Shown piece by piece: positions 42,949-51,403 of a stretch of 64,000 nucleotides of DNA. Numbering within the stretch: position 1 is the first letter of the stretch; the number at the start of each line of letters is the position of its first letter. The notes beneath the pieces are model-generated. The model searched no databases and was not told where the DNA came from. It saw only the letters and a program-made list of their open reading frames with translations. The stretch covers positions 186,001-250,000 of the forward strand of contig NZ_FMYZ01000005.1 in NCBI RefSeq assembly GCF_900101625.1. Direction: 5' to 3'. Position numbers and translations under genes: made by a program. The DNA comes from Cupriavidus sp. YR651 (GTDB lineage: Bacteria > Pseudomonadota > Gammaproteobacteria > Burkholderiales > Burkholderiaceae).

Positions 42949-44274
42949 ATGGCCAGGGCGCGATACAAATCGATCGTGGATCGGATAGCCGCACGCATCC
43001 GCGCGGGCGAACTACTGCCGGGCGCGCAGCTGCCCACAGTTCGCGCGCTGATGCGGGAGCATCGCGTCGCGCTGGCCACGGCCTTGCGGGTATATGGCGA
43101 ACTCGAGGCGGTCGGGCTGGTGGTCTGCGAACCCGGCCGTGGCACCTTCGTACGCGATACCTCGCTACCGCGCGGGCTCGGGCTGGAGCAGCACCCGCTC
43201 AAGGCCGGCGCGGTGGACCTGACGTTCAATTACCCTTCGCTGCCGGACCAGGCGGAATTGCTGCGTGAAGGCCTGCGCAGCCTGGCCGTGTCGGGCGATC
43301 TCGATGCGCTGCTGCATTCGGCGCCCCAGGGCGGCCGACTGCACGAGCGGCAGACCGTGGCGAGGCATTTGCGGAACCGGGATATCCGCGTCGGCGGCGA
43401 CCAGGTACTGATCGTCAACGGCGCCCAGCAAGGATTGGCCGTGACGGTCATGGCCCTGCTCAAGCCTGGCGACGTACTGGCTGTCGACGCCCTCACCTAT
43501 CCCGGCATGAAGGCGCTGGCGCACGCGCATCGGCTGGATCTCGAGCCGCTCCCCCAGTCCGCCCGCGGCACTGACCTTGATGCCCTGGCCGCGCTCTGCA
43601 AGCGGCGGCCCGTGCGGGCCATCTATACGATGCCCACGCTGCACAATCCGCTGGGAACGGTCATGCCGGAGCCGGATCGCGCCCGCCTGGCGGCGCTTGC
43701 CGATGCGCACGATTTCCTGATCATCGAGGATGGCGCCTATGCCTTCCTGGCCGAGCCGTCGCCGAAACCCGTCTTTACCCATGCCCCGCATCGGACCATC
43801 TACGTGTCGGGCCTTTCAAAGAGCGTGGCGTCCGGCTTGCGGTTTGGATTCGTCGCGGCACCCCACGCCCATATTCCCGCCCTCGAACAGGCCATTCGCA
43901 TATCCACCTGGAACACCCCTTCGCTGACCGTCGCCCTGGCCTGCCGCTGGATCGAAGCGGGTACGGTGGATGCCCTGGAGGACCGCAAGCGCAAGGACGC
44001 CAGGCAGCGCCAGGACCTTGCCCGCCAGGTCTTGCAAGGCTGCACGGTCATTGCCCACCCTTGCTCCTATTACCTTTGGCTGGAACTCGGAGAAGGCTTG
44101 CGCGCCGACCGTGTCGTAGCCGAACTTGAACGCAAGGGGGTACTGGTGACGACCGCGGAGCCATTTGCCGCAGCGCCTTACGTCCCTCACGCATTGCGGG
44201 TGGCGCTGGGATCGATTGGGCTGGGAACACTGCAGCGGGCGCTTTGCGAAATCCGGGCCGTGGTCAGGCAGTGA
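42949..44274 (+). CDS. MocR-type PLP-dependent GntR-family regulator
   Basis: A 441-residue regulator. Residues 1-65 form a GntR winged helix (YKSIVDRIAARIRAGELLPGA; LPTVRALMREH). The rest is a fold-type I aminotransferase domain with the PLP lysine in GLSKSVASGLRFG and the conserved YTMPTLHNPLG segment. It is divergent from the LysE exporter gene, its likely target. Many MocR proteins activate exporters or biosynthesis in response to amino acids that react with PLP. Confidence 0.92.
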   Translation: MARARYKSIVDRIAARIRAGELLPGAQLPTVRALMREHRVALATALRVYGELEAVGLVVCEPGRGTFVRDTSLPRGLGLEQHPLKAGAVDLTFNYPSLPDQAELLREGLRSLAVSGDLDALLHSAPQGGRLHERQTVARHLRNRDIRVGGDQVLIVNGAQQGLAVTVMALLKPGDVLAVDALTYPGMKALAHAHRLDLEPLPQSARGTDLDALAALCKRRPVRAIYTMPTLHNPLGTVMPEPDRARLAALADAHDFLIIEDGAYAFLAEPSPKPVFTHAPHRTIYVSGLSKSVASGLRFGFVAAPHAHIPALEQAIRISTWNTPSLTVALACRWIEAGTVDALEDRKRKDARQRQDLARQVLQGCTVIAHPCSYYLWLELGEGLRADRVVAELERKGVLVTTAEPFAAAPYVPHALRVALGSIGLGTLQRALCEIRAVVRQ

Positions 44275-44426
44275 TCGGGAGCGCGTCCGGCCCGTTCGAT
44301 GCTGCCAACCGAGCGGCCGGATTGCGTTGCGCGAAGCACCCCAAGGGACAGGCAAGCGCCGTCGCGCCTCCTCTCCCCCGATCTGCCGGGATGATTCCGC
44401 GCACGCATGAGCGCCGGGGACAGCGC

Positions 44427-44445
44427 GGGCGTCCAGCGCCCTTTT
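44427..44445 (+). terminator. Short hairpin with T-tract
   Basis: GGGCG and CGCCC flank a five-base loop (TCCAG), followed by TTTTT. A five-base stem is weak, but composition and U-tract fit an intrinsic terminator after the MocR gene and before the small-protein genes. Confidence 0.45.
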
Positions 44446-44536
44446 TCGTGCGGACATCATGAAATTCTGCCGTGAGAGCTTACAAGCGCGTATGCTGGAA
44501 CTGCCACCTTGGCAAGCAACGCACCAGGAGCCAATC

Positions 44537-44674
44537 ATGGCCAAGAGTCAACTACGCAGCACTCGCGAAGCAAAAAAGCCCAAGCAGCCCAAAAAGCCGT
44601 CAGTGCCAGCAACCCCGTTCAGCACAGTTCATTCGAGGGTTGGCAACGAAGGTGTCGCCAAGAAAAAGTCGTAA
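44537..44674 (+). CDS. Small basic protein (45 aa), unknown
   Basis: A 45-residue lysine/proline-rich peptide (REAKKPKQPKKPSVPATPFS, then KKKS at the end). CAGGAG sits six bases before the ATG. It has no predicted fold and may bind nucleic acid. Similar short, highly basic Lys/Pro proteins are frequent in Burkholderiales. Function unknown. Confidence 0.6.
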   Translation: MAKSQLRSTREAKKPKQPKKPSVPATPFSTVHSRVGNEGVAKKKS

Positions 44675-44789
44675 ATCCGGGGGCCGCGGAGACGCGGCAC
44701 AGTGATCACACGCAACTTGTAGCGCTCACCGCAGGGCATCGATATCTACATTGAAAGTTGAAAGCGCAGACCGCTTCGGGAGGCGCATC

Positions 44790-45107
44790 ATGATTCATCA
44801 CAACACGGACCCCACTTTTCGCGGGCTTCCCCTCACCGCCGAGCAAGACTCGGAAATTCGTCACTACCTGAACAGGAAGACCAGGCTGGGCAAGCCATGG
44901 AATACCCCCGAGCTACGCGGAATGCTTGAGGACATGCTGCTGCCGCCGAGTACCGAGGACGACAACCAGAGCGATATTCCCCGCGACGCGTTCGCCGCCG
45001 CAGAGCGCGCGGCCGCGTTCGTCGACCAGGACATGGAGCCAATCGAGGCGTACGAGGAATTGCATGCCGCGATGGAAGCCGAGAGCATGAAAGGAGATAT
45101 GCACTAG
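44790..45107 (+). CDS. Hypothetical protein, 105 aa
   Basis: An acidic, mostly helical protein of unknown family. It begins IHHNTDPTFRGLPLTAEQDS and has two amphipathic stretches: RAAAFVDQDMEPIEAYEE and AAMEAESMKGDM. The start is placed after GGGAGG; an upstream in-frame ATG would add about 13 residues. It forms a small same-strand group with a basic peptide and a DUF1488 gene. Confidence 0.6.
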   Translation: MIHHNTDPTFRGLPLTAEQDSEIRHYLNRKTRLGKPWNTPELRGMLEDMLLPPSTEDDNQSDIPRDAFAAAERAAAFVDQDMEPIEAYEELHAAMEAESMKGDMH

Positions 45108-45172
45108 CGGACCCGCTTGGCAGTGATCGTAGCGACCCGGTCCGTCAAAGGCGTAGCACACAGGACGACAAC

Positions 45173-45424
45173 ATGGCACTTAGTTTTCCCAACCCCAGCC
45201 GCAGCTATGACGGAGCCCGGCATGGCGTGTGGTTCTGGGGTTATGACAACGCACGCGAGATTACTTTCCTTGTGGAAGACCGCGTGCTGATGAGTCTCGA
45301 CTCCACGCTCAGTTCTGACGAATCCACGGCGCTGGCGTCCTTCGACCGGCATCGCGACGAGATCCTGAGAATCGCGATGGCCCTCTATGCCGAGGGGCAA
45401 CAAACGATCTATACGCTGCACTAG
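45173..45424 (+). CDS. DUF1488 family protein
   Basis: An 83-residue protein: FPNPSRSYDGARHGVWFWGYD, then a EITFLVEDRVLM strand and a C-terminal helix FDRHRDEILRIAMALYAEG. The FPNxSRSYD...VxFWGYD pattern marks DUF1488, of unknown function. It ends 15 bases before the stop of the convergent IclR/SMP-30 gene. Confidence 0.8.
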   Translation: MALSFPNPSRSYDGARHGVWFWGYDNAREITFLVEDRVLMSLDSTLSSDESTALASFDRHRDEILRIAMALYAEGQQTIYTLH

Positions 45425-45439
45425 GAAGCCCCGCCCGAG

Positions 45440-47044
45440 TCAAGGCGATGAGAACGCCAGCTCGAAGAGGCATCCTGACGACACTGCCTTGCCAAGTACG
45501 TCGAGTGGGACCTGCTGCCTCGATGACGTGATGAACAAGCGATCGCCGTTCTCACCGCCAACGCAGACATCAGACGGGCAAGGTACGGGCATGCCGACGA
45601 CACGGTCGAGCGTTCCATCGGGCAGGAAGCGCATCACGGACCAACCCTCGCAGAGCGCGGTCCAGATCCCGCCACCCGCGTCCAGGGCCAGGCCGTGCGG
45701 CTTGCCGGCTCCCTTCGGCACCGTTGCCAGCCGCCGTATGGACTGACTCTCGGGCTCCAGTACGAGGATGGATCCAGATTCAGGCGTGGTGGCATACAGG
45801 CGCCCTTCCTCCGCCGACCATTGCAGCGCCTGCACAGGCTCGGCAATGGTCCACTGCGGTTGCCACGCACCGCCACGGCGATACGAACCGACGATACAGC
45901 TCCCGGAGGAAGCCGCCACCGCCGCCCACAGGACGCCGCTCTCCCCCTCGCATAGCGCCATGGCTTCCCGTACTGTGGCCGGCCATCCTTCGACAGGACT
46001 GACGGTGCCGTCGGGGGCGACGCTGACTACCCCGCCATCGTGCAATACCAGTACATTGCTGCCATCTGGCAAGAGCGCGCGGATCGGTGTCTCTATCCGC
46101 GCAAGCACGCGATCCTGCGAAGTGCCGTCCGGCGCCACGTCCAGGCAACGCACCGCTGGCGCCAGCACATCCGCCCAAAGCAGCCGGCGGGTGGCGGCAT
46201 CCCAGAATGGATAGCCGCCCTGGAATGCCCACGGGCCCGCTACGGGTTGCACCGCAGTGTCATGGATCGCTGGCTTGAGCGCCCCCATTTCCGCACCGAT
46301 GCGCCGGGCGGCCTGGGCGATCTCCGGACCGAGCAGTTCCAGCCTTTCACGGGTCAGGCGGTATGCCGGGCCCGCCACGCTGATCGCGCCGCGCACCGCG
46401 CCCTGCGGATCGACGATGGGCGCGCCCACGCAACGCACACCCAGCACGATCTCCTCGTCGTCGATGGCATAGCCGCGTGCCGCCGTGATGTTCAGCTCGG
46501 CATTGAGACGGCGGCGATCGGTAATCGTGAGGGGCGTCAGTGGCTTCAGCGTGAGATCGCGCACGATGGCGTCTCGCGCAGGACCGGCCATCGCCGAGAG
46601 AATGGCCTTGCCCTGGCTGGTGCAATGCAGTGGCTTGCGTTCCCCCAACGCGGCAGCGGATCGCTCGCTGTGCGCGCCATCGCAGCGTTCAAGCGATATC
46701 ACTTCGAGCCCATCGAGGGTGGCCAGGTAGCACGTTTCGCCGGTCAGGTCGCGCAGGCCACGCATCTCGTTGGCGGCGGCGGCCACGAGATCGGGCATCG
46801 TATAGGCCTGCCGGGACATCTCGAAGCAGCGGAAGCCCAGCCGGTAGACCTTGCGCGCCGGATCACGCCGCAGCATGCCGCGCGCCACCAGCGTTGCCAG
46901 CAATCGGTAGATGGTCGTTCGGGGCAGCGCCAGTTGCGTGCTCAGGTCGGTCTGGCTCAGGCCATCGGGGGCAGCCCCCACTGCTTCGAGCACGTCGATC
47001 GCCTTTTCGATTGCGCCGGTGCCGTCACCAGGATTCGCGGACAT
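45440..47044 (-). CDS. IclR-family regulator fused to SMP-30/gluconolactonase-like domain
   Basis: A 534-residue fusion. Residues about 8-65: winged helix (LSQTDLSTQLALPRTTIYRLL). About 75-255: IclR effector domain (GYAIDDEEIVLGVRCVGAP). About 270-530: SMP-30 beta-propeller, with blades such as LLWADVLAPAVRCLD and MRFLPDGTLDRV. The four metal ligands expected for a lactonase are not at their places: QGGYPFW (Glu to Gln), PVQALQWS (Asn to Gln), KPHGLALD (Asp to His), and no ND motif. So the domain may bind rather than hydrolyse a lactone. Starts at 47080 or 47044 are possible. Divergent from the RraA operon. Confidence 0.85.
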   Translation of the reverse strand: MSANPGDGTGAIEKAIDVLEAVGAAPDGLSQTDLSTQLALPRTTIYRLLATLVARGMLRRDPARKVYRLGFRCFEMSRQAYTMPDLVAAAANEMRGLRDLTGETCYLATLDGLEVISLERCDGAHSERSAAALGERKPLHCTSQGKAILSAMAGPARDAIVRDLTLKPLTPLTITDRRRLNAELNITAARGYAIDDEEIVLGVRCVGAPIVDPQGAVRGAISVAGPAYRLTRERLELLGPEIAQAARRIGAEMGALKPAIHDTAVQPVAGPWAFQGGYPFWDAATRRLLWADVLAPAVRCLDVAPDGTSQDRVLARIETPIRALLPDGSNVLVLHDGGVVSVAPDGTVSPVEGWPATVREAMALCEGESGVLWAAVAASSGSCIVGSYRRGGAWQPQWTIAEPVQALQWSAEEGRLYATTPESGSILVLEPESQSIRRLATVPKGAGKPHGLALDAGGGIWTALCEGWSVMRFLPDGTLDRVVGMPVPCPSDVCVGGENGDRLFITSSRQQVPLDVLGKAVSSGCLFELAFSSP

Positions 47045-47186
47045 ATCGGTTTGTCTCAGTATCTGGAAATCAGCGGCCATTTCCCGATGGGAGACGGCCT
47101 GGCAGTCATTCTAAAACCGCGGAAAGCTGACTAGGATGTGAGCGAGGCAACGGCGTGACGCAGCAACTGGCGCCCGCCAACGCGAT

Positions 47187-47201
47187 TCCCAGTATATGGG
47201 A
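47187..47201. promoter_or_regulatory. Candidate IclR operator upstream of the RraA gene
   Basis: TCCCA-GTATA-TGGGA is a 5+5+5 dyad 43 bases before the RraA start. It lies in the 199-base gap between the divergent IclR/SMP-30 fusion and the RraA operon. Arms differ from those at 15236, so the two IclR proteins probably read different sites. Confidence 0.5.
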
Positions 47202-47243
47202 CAAAACGGTGAATTCCCTCCCTTCCTTCCGACGAGTCCGAGC

Positions 47244-48053
47244 ATGCGTATCACCACTCCGCCCCCGCTAACCAACATTCCGCAACGCGCTCCCGCGCCC
47301 CATGTGCCCGACTCCGTACTGGATCGCCTGGCCAGGGTCACCAGCGGGTCCCTGACTACCCAGCTCTACATCAAGGGCTTCCGGCAACCGGTGCTTCACG
47401 GCCTGACGCCGCTGAACACGAAGATCAAGCCCTTTGCGGGCCGCGCCTACACCATGCGCTTCATACCGGCGCGCGAGGACATCGACGTGTACGGCAACCT
47501 GACCACCGAGCCGTCGGCGGACAATCTGCAGTGGGTGGGCGTCGAGCAGATCGAGCCGGGCCATGTGCTCGTGATCGACAGCAACCGCGACGGCCGTGCC
47601 GCGTCGATGGGCAACATGCTCATCACACGGATGATGATGCGCGGTGCGCGTGGCGTGATCACGGATGGATCGTTCCGCGACGGCACCGAGTTGTCACAGA
47701 TGGATTTCCCGATCTGGTGCACTGGCGTGACCGCCACCACGCGCCTGTCCTACCACCACGTGGCCGATCTCCAGGTGCCGATCGGCTGTGCCGGCGTGGC
47801 GATCTATCCCGGCGACGTCATCCATGGCGATGGCGACAACATCACCGTGGTGCCCGCCCACCTCGCCGAGGAAATGGCCGATCTGTGCGAACGCCGCGAT
47901 GACATCGAAGCCTACCTGGCCCTGCGCGTGCAGGCTGGTGAAGCACTGTGGGGCCTCTACCCGCCCAGCGAAACCACGCGTGCCGAGCATCGCGAGTGGG
48001 TGGCAGCCGGCCGCCCGCCCATCCCCCCGGCAGTTCCCGCCGCCAGCCGATGA
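47244..48053 (+). CDS. RraA-family protein, probable oxo-acid aldolase/decarboxylase
   Basis: A 269-residue RraA-family protein. The metal region reads GHVLVIDSNRDGRAASMGNM, then MMRGARGVITDGSFRD, with the catalytic Arg-Asp of active aldolases (SFRDG). It is longer than RNase-E inhibitor RraA (about 160), with extra N- and C-terminal stretches, like other Burkholderiales sugar-acid paralogues. It heads an operon with an NTF2-like protein, an aldehyde dehydrogenase and a Dabb protein. Probably cleaves a hydroxy-oxo diacid; substrate unknown. Confidence 0.85.
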   Translation: MRITTPPPLTNIPQRAPAPHVPDSVLDRLARVTSGSLTTQLYIKGFRQPVLHGLTPLNTKIKPFAGRAYTMRFIPAREDIDVYGNLTTEPSADNLQWVGVEQIEPGHVLVIDSNRDGRAASMGNMLITRMMMRGARGVITDGSFRDGTELSQMDFPIWCTGVTATTRLSYHHVADLQVPIGCAGVAIYPGDVIHGDGDNITVVPAHLAEEMADLCERRDDIEAYLALRVQAGEALWGLYPPSETTRAEHREWVAAGRPPIPPAVPAASR

Positions 48054-48069
48054 CCCCACGGACACTCAC

Positions 48070-48531
48070 ATGCCCCCAGTCAACGAGACCTTCACCCCCG
48101 AGTACTACGAAGCACTGATCCGCCGCTACTTCGACGCCTGCAACGCGGCCGACTACCAGGCACTGGTGGATTGCTTCACGCCCGACGCCGTGCACTACTT
48201 CCCGGCCGGCCTGCCCGAAGTGCCCTGGCGCTCCGCCGATACGATTGCCAGGAAATGGGTCTGGTGCGTCGACACGCTGGGTTCGCAATGGACCATCGAG
48301 CGGATCCTGATCAGCCACAACCGCCCCGAGGCGATGATCGAATGGACGCACTGGAAGAACAAGAGCGGCACCGCGCTGCGCGGCGCGGAATGGTATGACT
48401 TCGATCCGGCAACGGGCAAGATCAAGGAAATCCGCGCCTACTACGCTTCGCCCGCGGACAAGACAGCGCCCATCAATGAACTGGTGGACTTCGATTACGC
48501 CGCGCGCGGCTATCACCTCAAGAGCGAGTAG
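48070..48531 (+). CDS. NTF2-like/SnoaL-family protein
   Basis: A 153-residue NTF2-like protein: ALIRRYFDACNAADYQALVD helix, CFTPDAVHYFPAG, then the WTIERILISHNRPEAMIEWTH strands. The pocket motif FDPATGKIKEIRAYYASP is typical of SnoaL/ketosteroid-isomerase-like enzymes. In operon between the RraA-like and aldehyde dehydrogenase genes, 16 bases after the former. It may isomerise or dehydrate a pathway intermediate. Confidence 0.82.
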   Translation: MPPVNETFTPEYYEALIRRYFDACNAADYQALVDCFTPDAVHYFPAGLPEVPWRSADTIARKWVWCVDTLGSQWTIERILISHNRPEAMIEWTHWKNKSGTALRGAEWYDFDPATGKIKEIRAYYASPADKTAPINELVDFDYAARGYHLKSE

Positions 48532-48549
48532 TCGCGAGTGCCACAGACC

Positions 48550-50037
48550 ATGACCTTGCAATCCATCGATGCCCGCACGGGACAACCCGTGGGGGAAGCG
48601 TGGCCGGAATCGACACCGGCACAAATCGACGCGGCCGTTACGGCCGCTGCCACCACGGCACCCGCGTGGGCAACCAGCGATGGCGCCGCCCGCGCCCGCC
48701 TGCTGCGCGGCCTGGCGGATGCCCTTGAATCCGCGCGCGAACACCTTGTGCCCCTGGCCGACCGCGAAACGGCATTGGGCCTGCCGCGCCTGAACGGCGA
48801 ACTCGATCGCACCGCGTTCCAGCTACGCGGATTTGCCGACGTCGCCGAACGTGGCGACGCATTTGCCTTTCTGGACGACCCAACCGTGGCCGGTGCACCG
48901 CCGGCAGGCCGGCCTCACCTCACGCGCGTGCGCGTACCGTTGGGCCCCGTGGCCATGTTTGCGGCCAGCAACTTCCCGTTCGCGTTCTCGGTGCTCGGCG
49001 GTGACACCGCATCGGCGCTCGCCGCCGGTTGCCCGGTCGTGATCAAGGGCCACCCGGCGCATCCCGAGTTATCCCGGCAGACCGTGGCGCTCGCGCGGCA
49101 GGTCATTGCATCACAGGGACTGCCCTCCGGCCTGATCGGCTTCGTGGAAGGCACGTCGATCGCAGCCGGCGTTCGACTGGTGCAAGCCGATGGCATCGCG
49201 GCGGTGGCGTTCACCGGCTCCTTCGCCGGCGGCACCGCACTGGCGAGGATCGCCGCGGAGCGCGCGCGGCCCATTCCCTTCTTCGGTGAACTCGGCTCCG
49301 TCAATCCGCTGATCGTGCTGCCCGATGCATTGCGCGAAGGCGGCACCGAGCTCGCGCAATCGCTGGCCGGTTCGATCTGCCTGGGCAGCGGCCAGTTCTG
49401 CACCAGTCCTGGCGTGATCGTGGTCACGAAGGGCGCGGCAGGCGATGCGTTCGTTGACGCGCTCGCCACGCACCTGGCCAGCCTGTCTCCACACGCGTTG
49501 CTGACGCCAGGCATTCGTGGCGCCTTCGAAAAGGGCCTCGTGCGTTGGCGCGATGCGGCCGGCGTTCGGCCGCTGGTGGCCGATATCGCCGAGGCCAATG
49601 CGACGCCGCGTCCGTATCTGGCCGAAGTCGATGGCGGCGACTTCGTGGCTAACGCCTCATTGCATGAGGAAGTGTTCGGCGCCGCAGCGCTCGTGGTGCG
49701 CACCGACACGCCGTCGCAGGCGATCGACATACTGCGTGCGGTGGGCGGATCGCTGACGGTGACGCTGTGGGGCATCGAGAAGAGCGCAACGTCGCCTGAC
49801 GACACGACGCTCGAGCTGGTGCGCGCCGCCACGCAAATTGCCGGGCGCGTGCTGTTTGCCGGCGTACCCACTGGCGTAGCCGTCACGGCCGCCCAACACC
49901 ATGGCGGGCCGTTTCCAGCCTCCACCGCACCCGCCACGACCTCTGTAGGCTACGCCGCGCTCGATCGCTTCCTGCGCCCGGTCGCGCTGCAGGACGCACC
50001 GGCCTGGCTGGTCGACCGCAAGGGGGTGCCATGCTGA
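48550..50037 (+). CDS. NADP-dependent aldehyde dehydrogenase, ketoglutarate-semialdehyde type
   Basis: A 495-residue dehydrogenase of the KGSADH branch. Catalytic residues: Glu in FFGELGSVNP and Cys in GSGQFCTSPG. The GPVAMFAASNFPFAFSVLGG and GCPVVIKGHPAHPE segments are diagnostic of alpha-ketoglutaric semialdehyde and related dehydrogenases of sugar-acid pathways. A GTG at 48538 is an alternative start. It overlaps the next gene by seven bases. In the operon it would oxidise the aldehyde released by the RraA-like aldolase. Confidence 0.9.
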   Translation: MTLQSIDARTGQPVGEAWPESTPAQIDAAVTAAATTAPAWATSDGAARARLLRGLADALESAREHLVPLADRETALGLPRLNGELDRTAFQLRGFADVAERGDAFAFLDDPTVAGAPPAGRPHLTRVRVPLGPVAMFAASNFPFAFSVLGGDTASALAAGCPVVIKGHPAHPELSRQTVALARQVIASQGLPSGLIGFVEGTSIAAGVRLVQADGIAAVAFTGSFAGGTALARIAAERARPIPFFGELGSVNPLIVLPDALREGGTELAQSLAGSICLGSGQFCTSPGVIVVTKGAAGDAFVDALATHLASLSPHALLTPGIRGAFEKGLVRWRDAAGVRPLVADIAEANATPRPYLAEVDGGDFVANASLHEEVFGAAALVVRTDTPSQAIDILRAVGGSLTVTLWGIEKSATSPDDTTLELVRAATQIAGRVLFAGVPTGVAVTAAQHHGGPFPASTAPATTSVGYAALDRFLRPVALQDAPAWLVDRKGVPC

Positions 50038-50324
50038 GACATGTCGTGTTGTTTCGACGCAAGCCCGACGTGGCGCAGGACGCTGCGCTGGAATCCGCAT
50101 TGGCTGCGCGCATGTTGGCGCTCGGCGCCAGGATTCCGGCCATTACGTCCTGGCGCTTCGCGAAGAACGAAATGGACCGGCCAATCTGCTGGGACTACGT
50201 GCTGGAATCCGAAGTCGCCGATGCACAGGCACTTGATGACTATCTGTTTCATCCGCTGCACCAGGCATTGGTGGCGGACCTGAAGCCGTACTTCGAATGG
50301 GCGGCGGCGGATTACACCGTGTGA
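50031..50324 (+). CDS. Dabb (stress-responsive A/B barrel) domain protein
   Basis: A 97-residue dimeric ferredoxin-like fold protein: LRHVVLFRRKPDVAQDA, then ITSWRFAKNEM, DYVLESEVADAQALDDYL and HPLHQALVADLKPYFE, a clear Dabb pattern. Such proteins are often small cyclases or decarboxylases/monooxygenase partners. Its start overlaps the aldehyde dehydrogenase end by seven bases. Last gene of the operon; a terminator follows. Confidence 0.82.
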   Translation: MLRHVVLFRRKPDVAQDAALESALAARMLALGARIPAITSWRFAKNEMDRPICWDYVLESEVADAQALDDYLFHPLHQALVADLKPYFEWAAADYTV

Positions 50325-50360
50325 TCGCGCGACACTGGTTGCGTTGGCCGCAGTAAATAG

Positions 50361-50388
50361 GGGCGCCTGTGAACCAGGCGCCCTTTGT
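50361..50388 (+). terminator. Rho-independent terminator after the RraA operon
   Basis: GGGCGCCTG and CAGGCGCCC form a perfect nine-base stem around TGAAC, followed by TTTGT. It lies 37 bases after the Dabb stop codon, closing the plus-strand operon. Confidence 0.75.
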
Positions 50389-50560
50389 ATGGGGGCTTCG
50401 AAGAATTCCGTGGGAAGGCCGCCTGGATCGGGAGCAATCCGGCTTCTCCAACCAGTATCTCCGCGCGGTGATGCAGGTTCGGGTAAGACGACTGAGAAGC
50501 CGCGGTGGCTTCTCGGTCAGCATCAAAGGTAACGCTTGCAGTACGTCGGATTTGGGACCA

Positions 50561-51379
50561 TCAGCGGCCGGAAAACCGGGCGGGCCTGCGCTCGATGAAG
50601 TGCGCAACCCCTTCCGTAAAGTCCTCGCTCTGGATGCTTTCGAACATCTCGGCATTGGCAACCCGTGTGGCTTCGGCCAATGACTGGAACGGTTGCTCCC
50701 ACAGTTGCCGCTTCATCACGCGGATCGATCGGGGCGAAACGTTCTCGGCCAGGTCGTCGGCATAGTCGAGCGTCGTCGCCATGAGAGCATCCGCATCCAC
50801 TACACGGTCGACCAGGCCGATTCGCAGCGCCTCGTCTGCCAGCACCTTGCGCGCCGAGTACAGCAGGTCGGCCGCATGACCGGGGCCGACCACGCGCGGC
50901 AGTAGCCAGGAGATACCATGCTCGGCAATCAAGCCTCGACGTGCGAACGCAGTACTGAACGCGGCGTTGGCGCTGGCGAAGCGCATGTCGCTGTACAGCG
51001 CGAACACCAGCCCCAGCCCCGCTGCCGCGCCGTTGATTGCCGCGATCACGGGCTTGCGCATGGCCGGGAAGTAGCCATAGCGCGTCTGGTAGTCGGCGCG
51101 CCGGTTCATGTCGAACGGGCGCATCCACTGGGCGGCGCGGATGTCGCCAGGCGGCAGCACTTCGAGTTCGTTGATGTCCATGCCGGCGCAGAAGCCCTTG
51201 CCGGCGCCGGTCAGTACCACCACGCGGACGTTGTCGTCGCGATCAACGGCCTCCATGGCGTCGCGCAGTTCGGCCTCCATGACCTTGGTCAGCGCGTTGA
51301 GCTTGTCCGGCCGGTTCATGGTGACCACGGCGATCCGCTCGCTTTTTCCCGCGCGAGCAACGGTAACCTGACTGTACAT
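50561..51379 (-). CDS. Enoyl-CoA hydratase/isomerase-family protein
   Basis: A 272-residue crotonase. Oxyanion-hole and active-site motifs: VVVLTGAGKGFCAGMDINEL, INGAAAGLGLVFALYSDMRFA and the catalytic Glu region FARRGLIAEHGISWLLPR. Last gene of a five-gene minus-strand operon (Bug, CoA ligase, crotonase, aldehyde dehydrogenase, crotonase). It may hydrate or cleave an aromatic acyl-CoA. Confidence 0.9.
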   Translation of the reverse strand: MYSQVTVARAGKSERIAVVTMNRPDKLNALTKVMEAELRDAMEAVDRDDNVRVVVLTGAGKGFCAGMDINELEVLPPGDIRAAQWMRPFDMNRRADYQTRYGYFPAMRKPVIAAINGAAAGLGLVFALYSDMRFASANAAFSTAFARRGLIAEHGISWLLPRVVGPGHAADLLYSARKVLADEALRIGLVDRVVDADALMATTLDYADDLAENVSPRSIRVMKRQLWEQPFQSLAEATRVANAEMFESIQSEDFTEGVAHFIERRPARFSGR

Positions 51380-51403
51380 GTTGCGATTCCTTTCGATGTC
51401 GTA

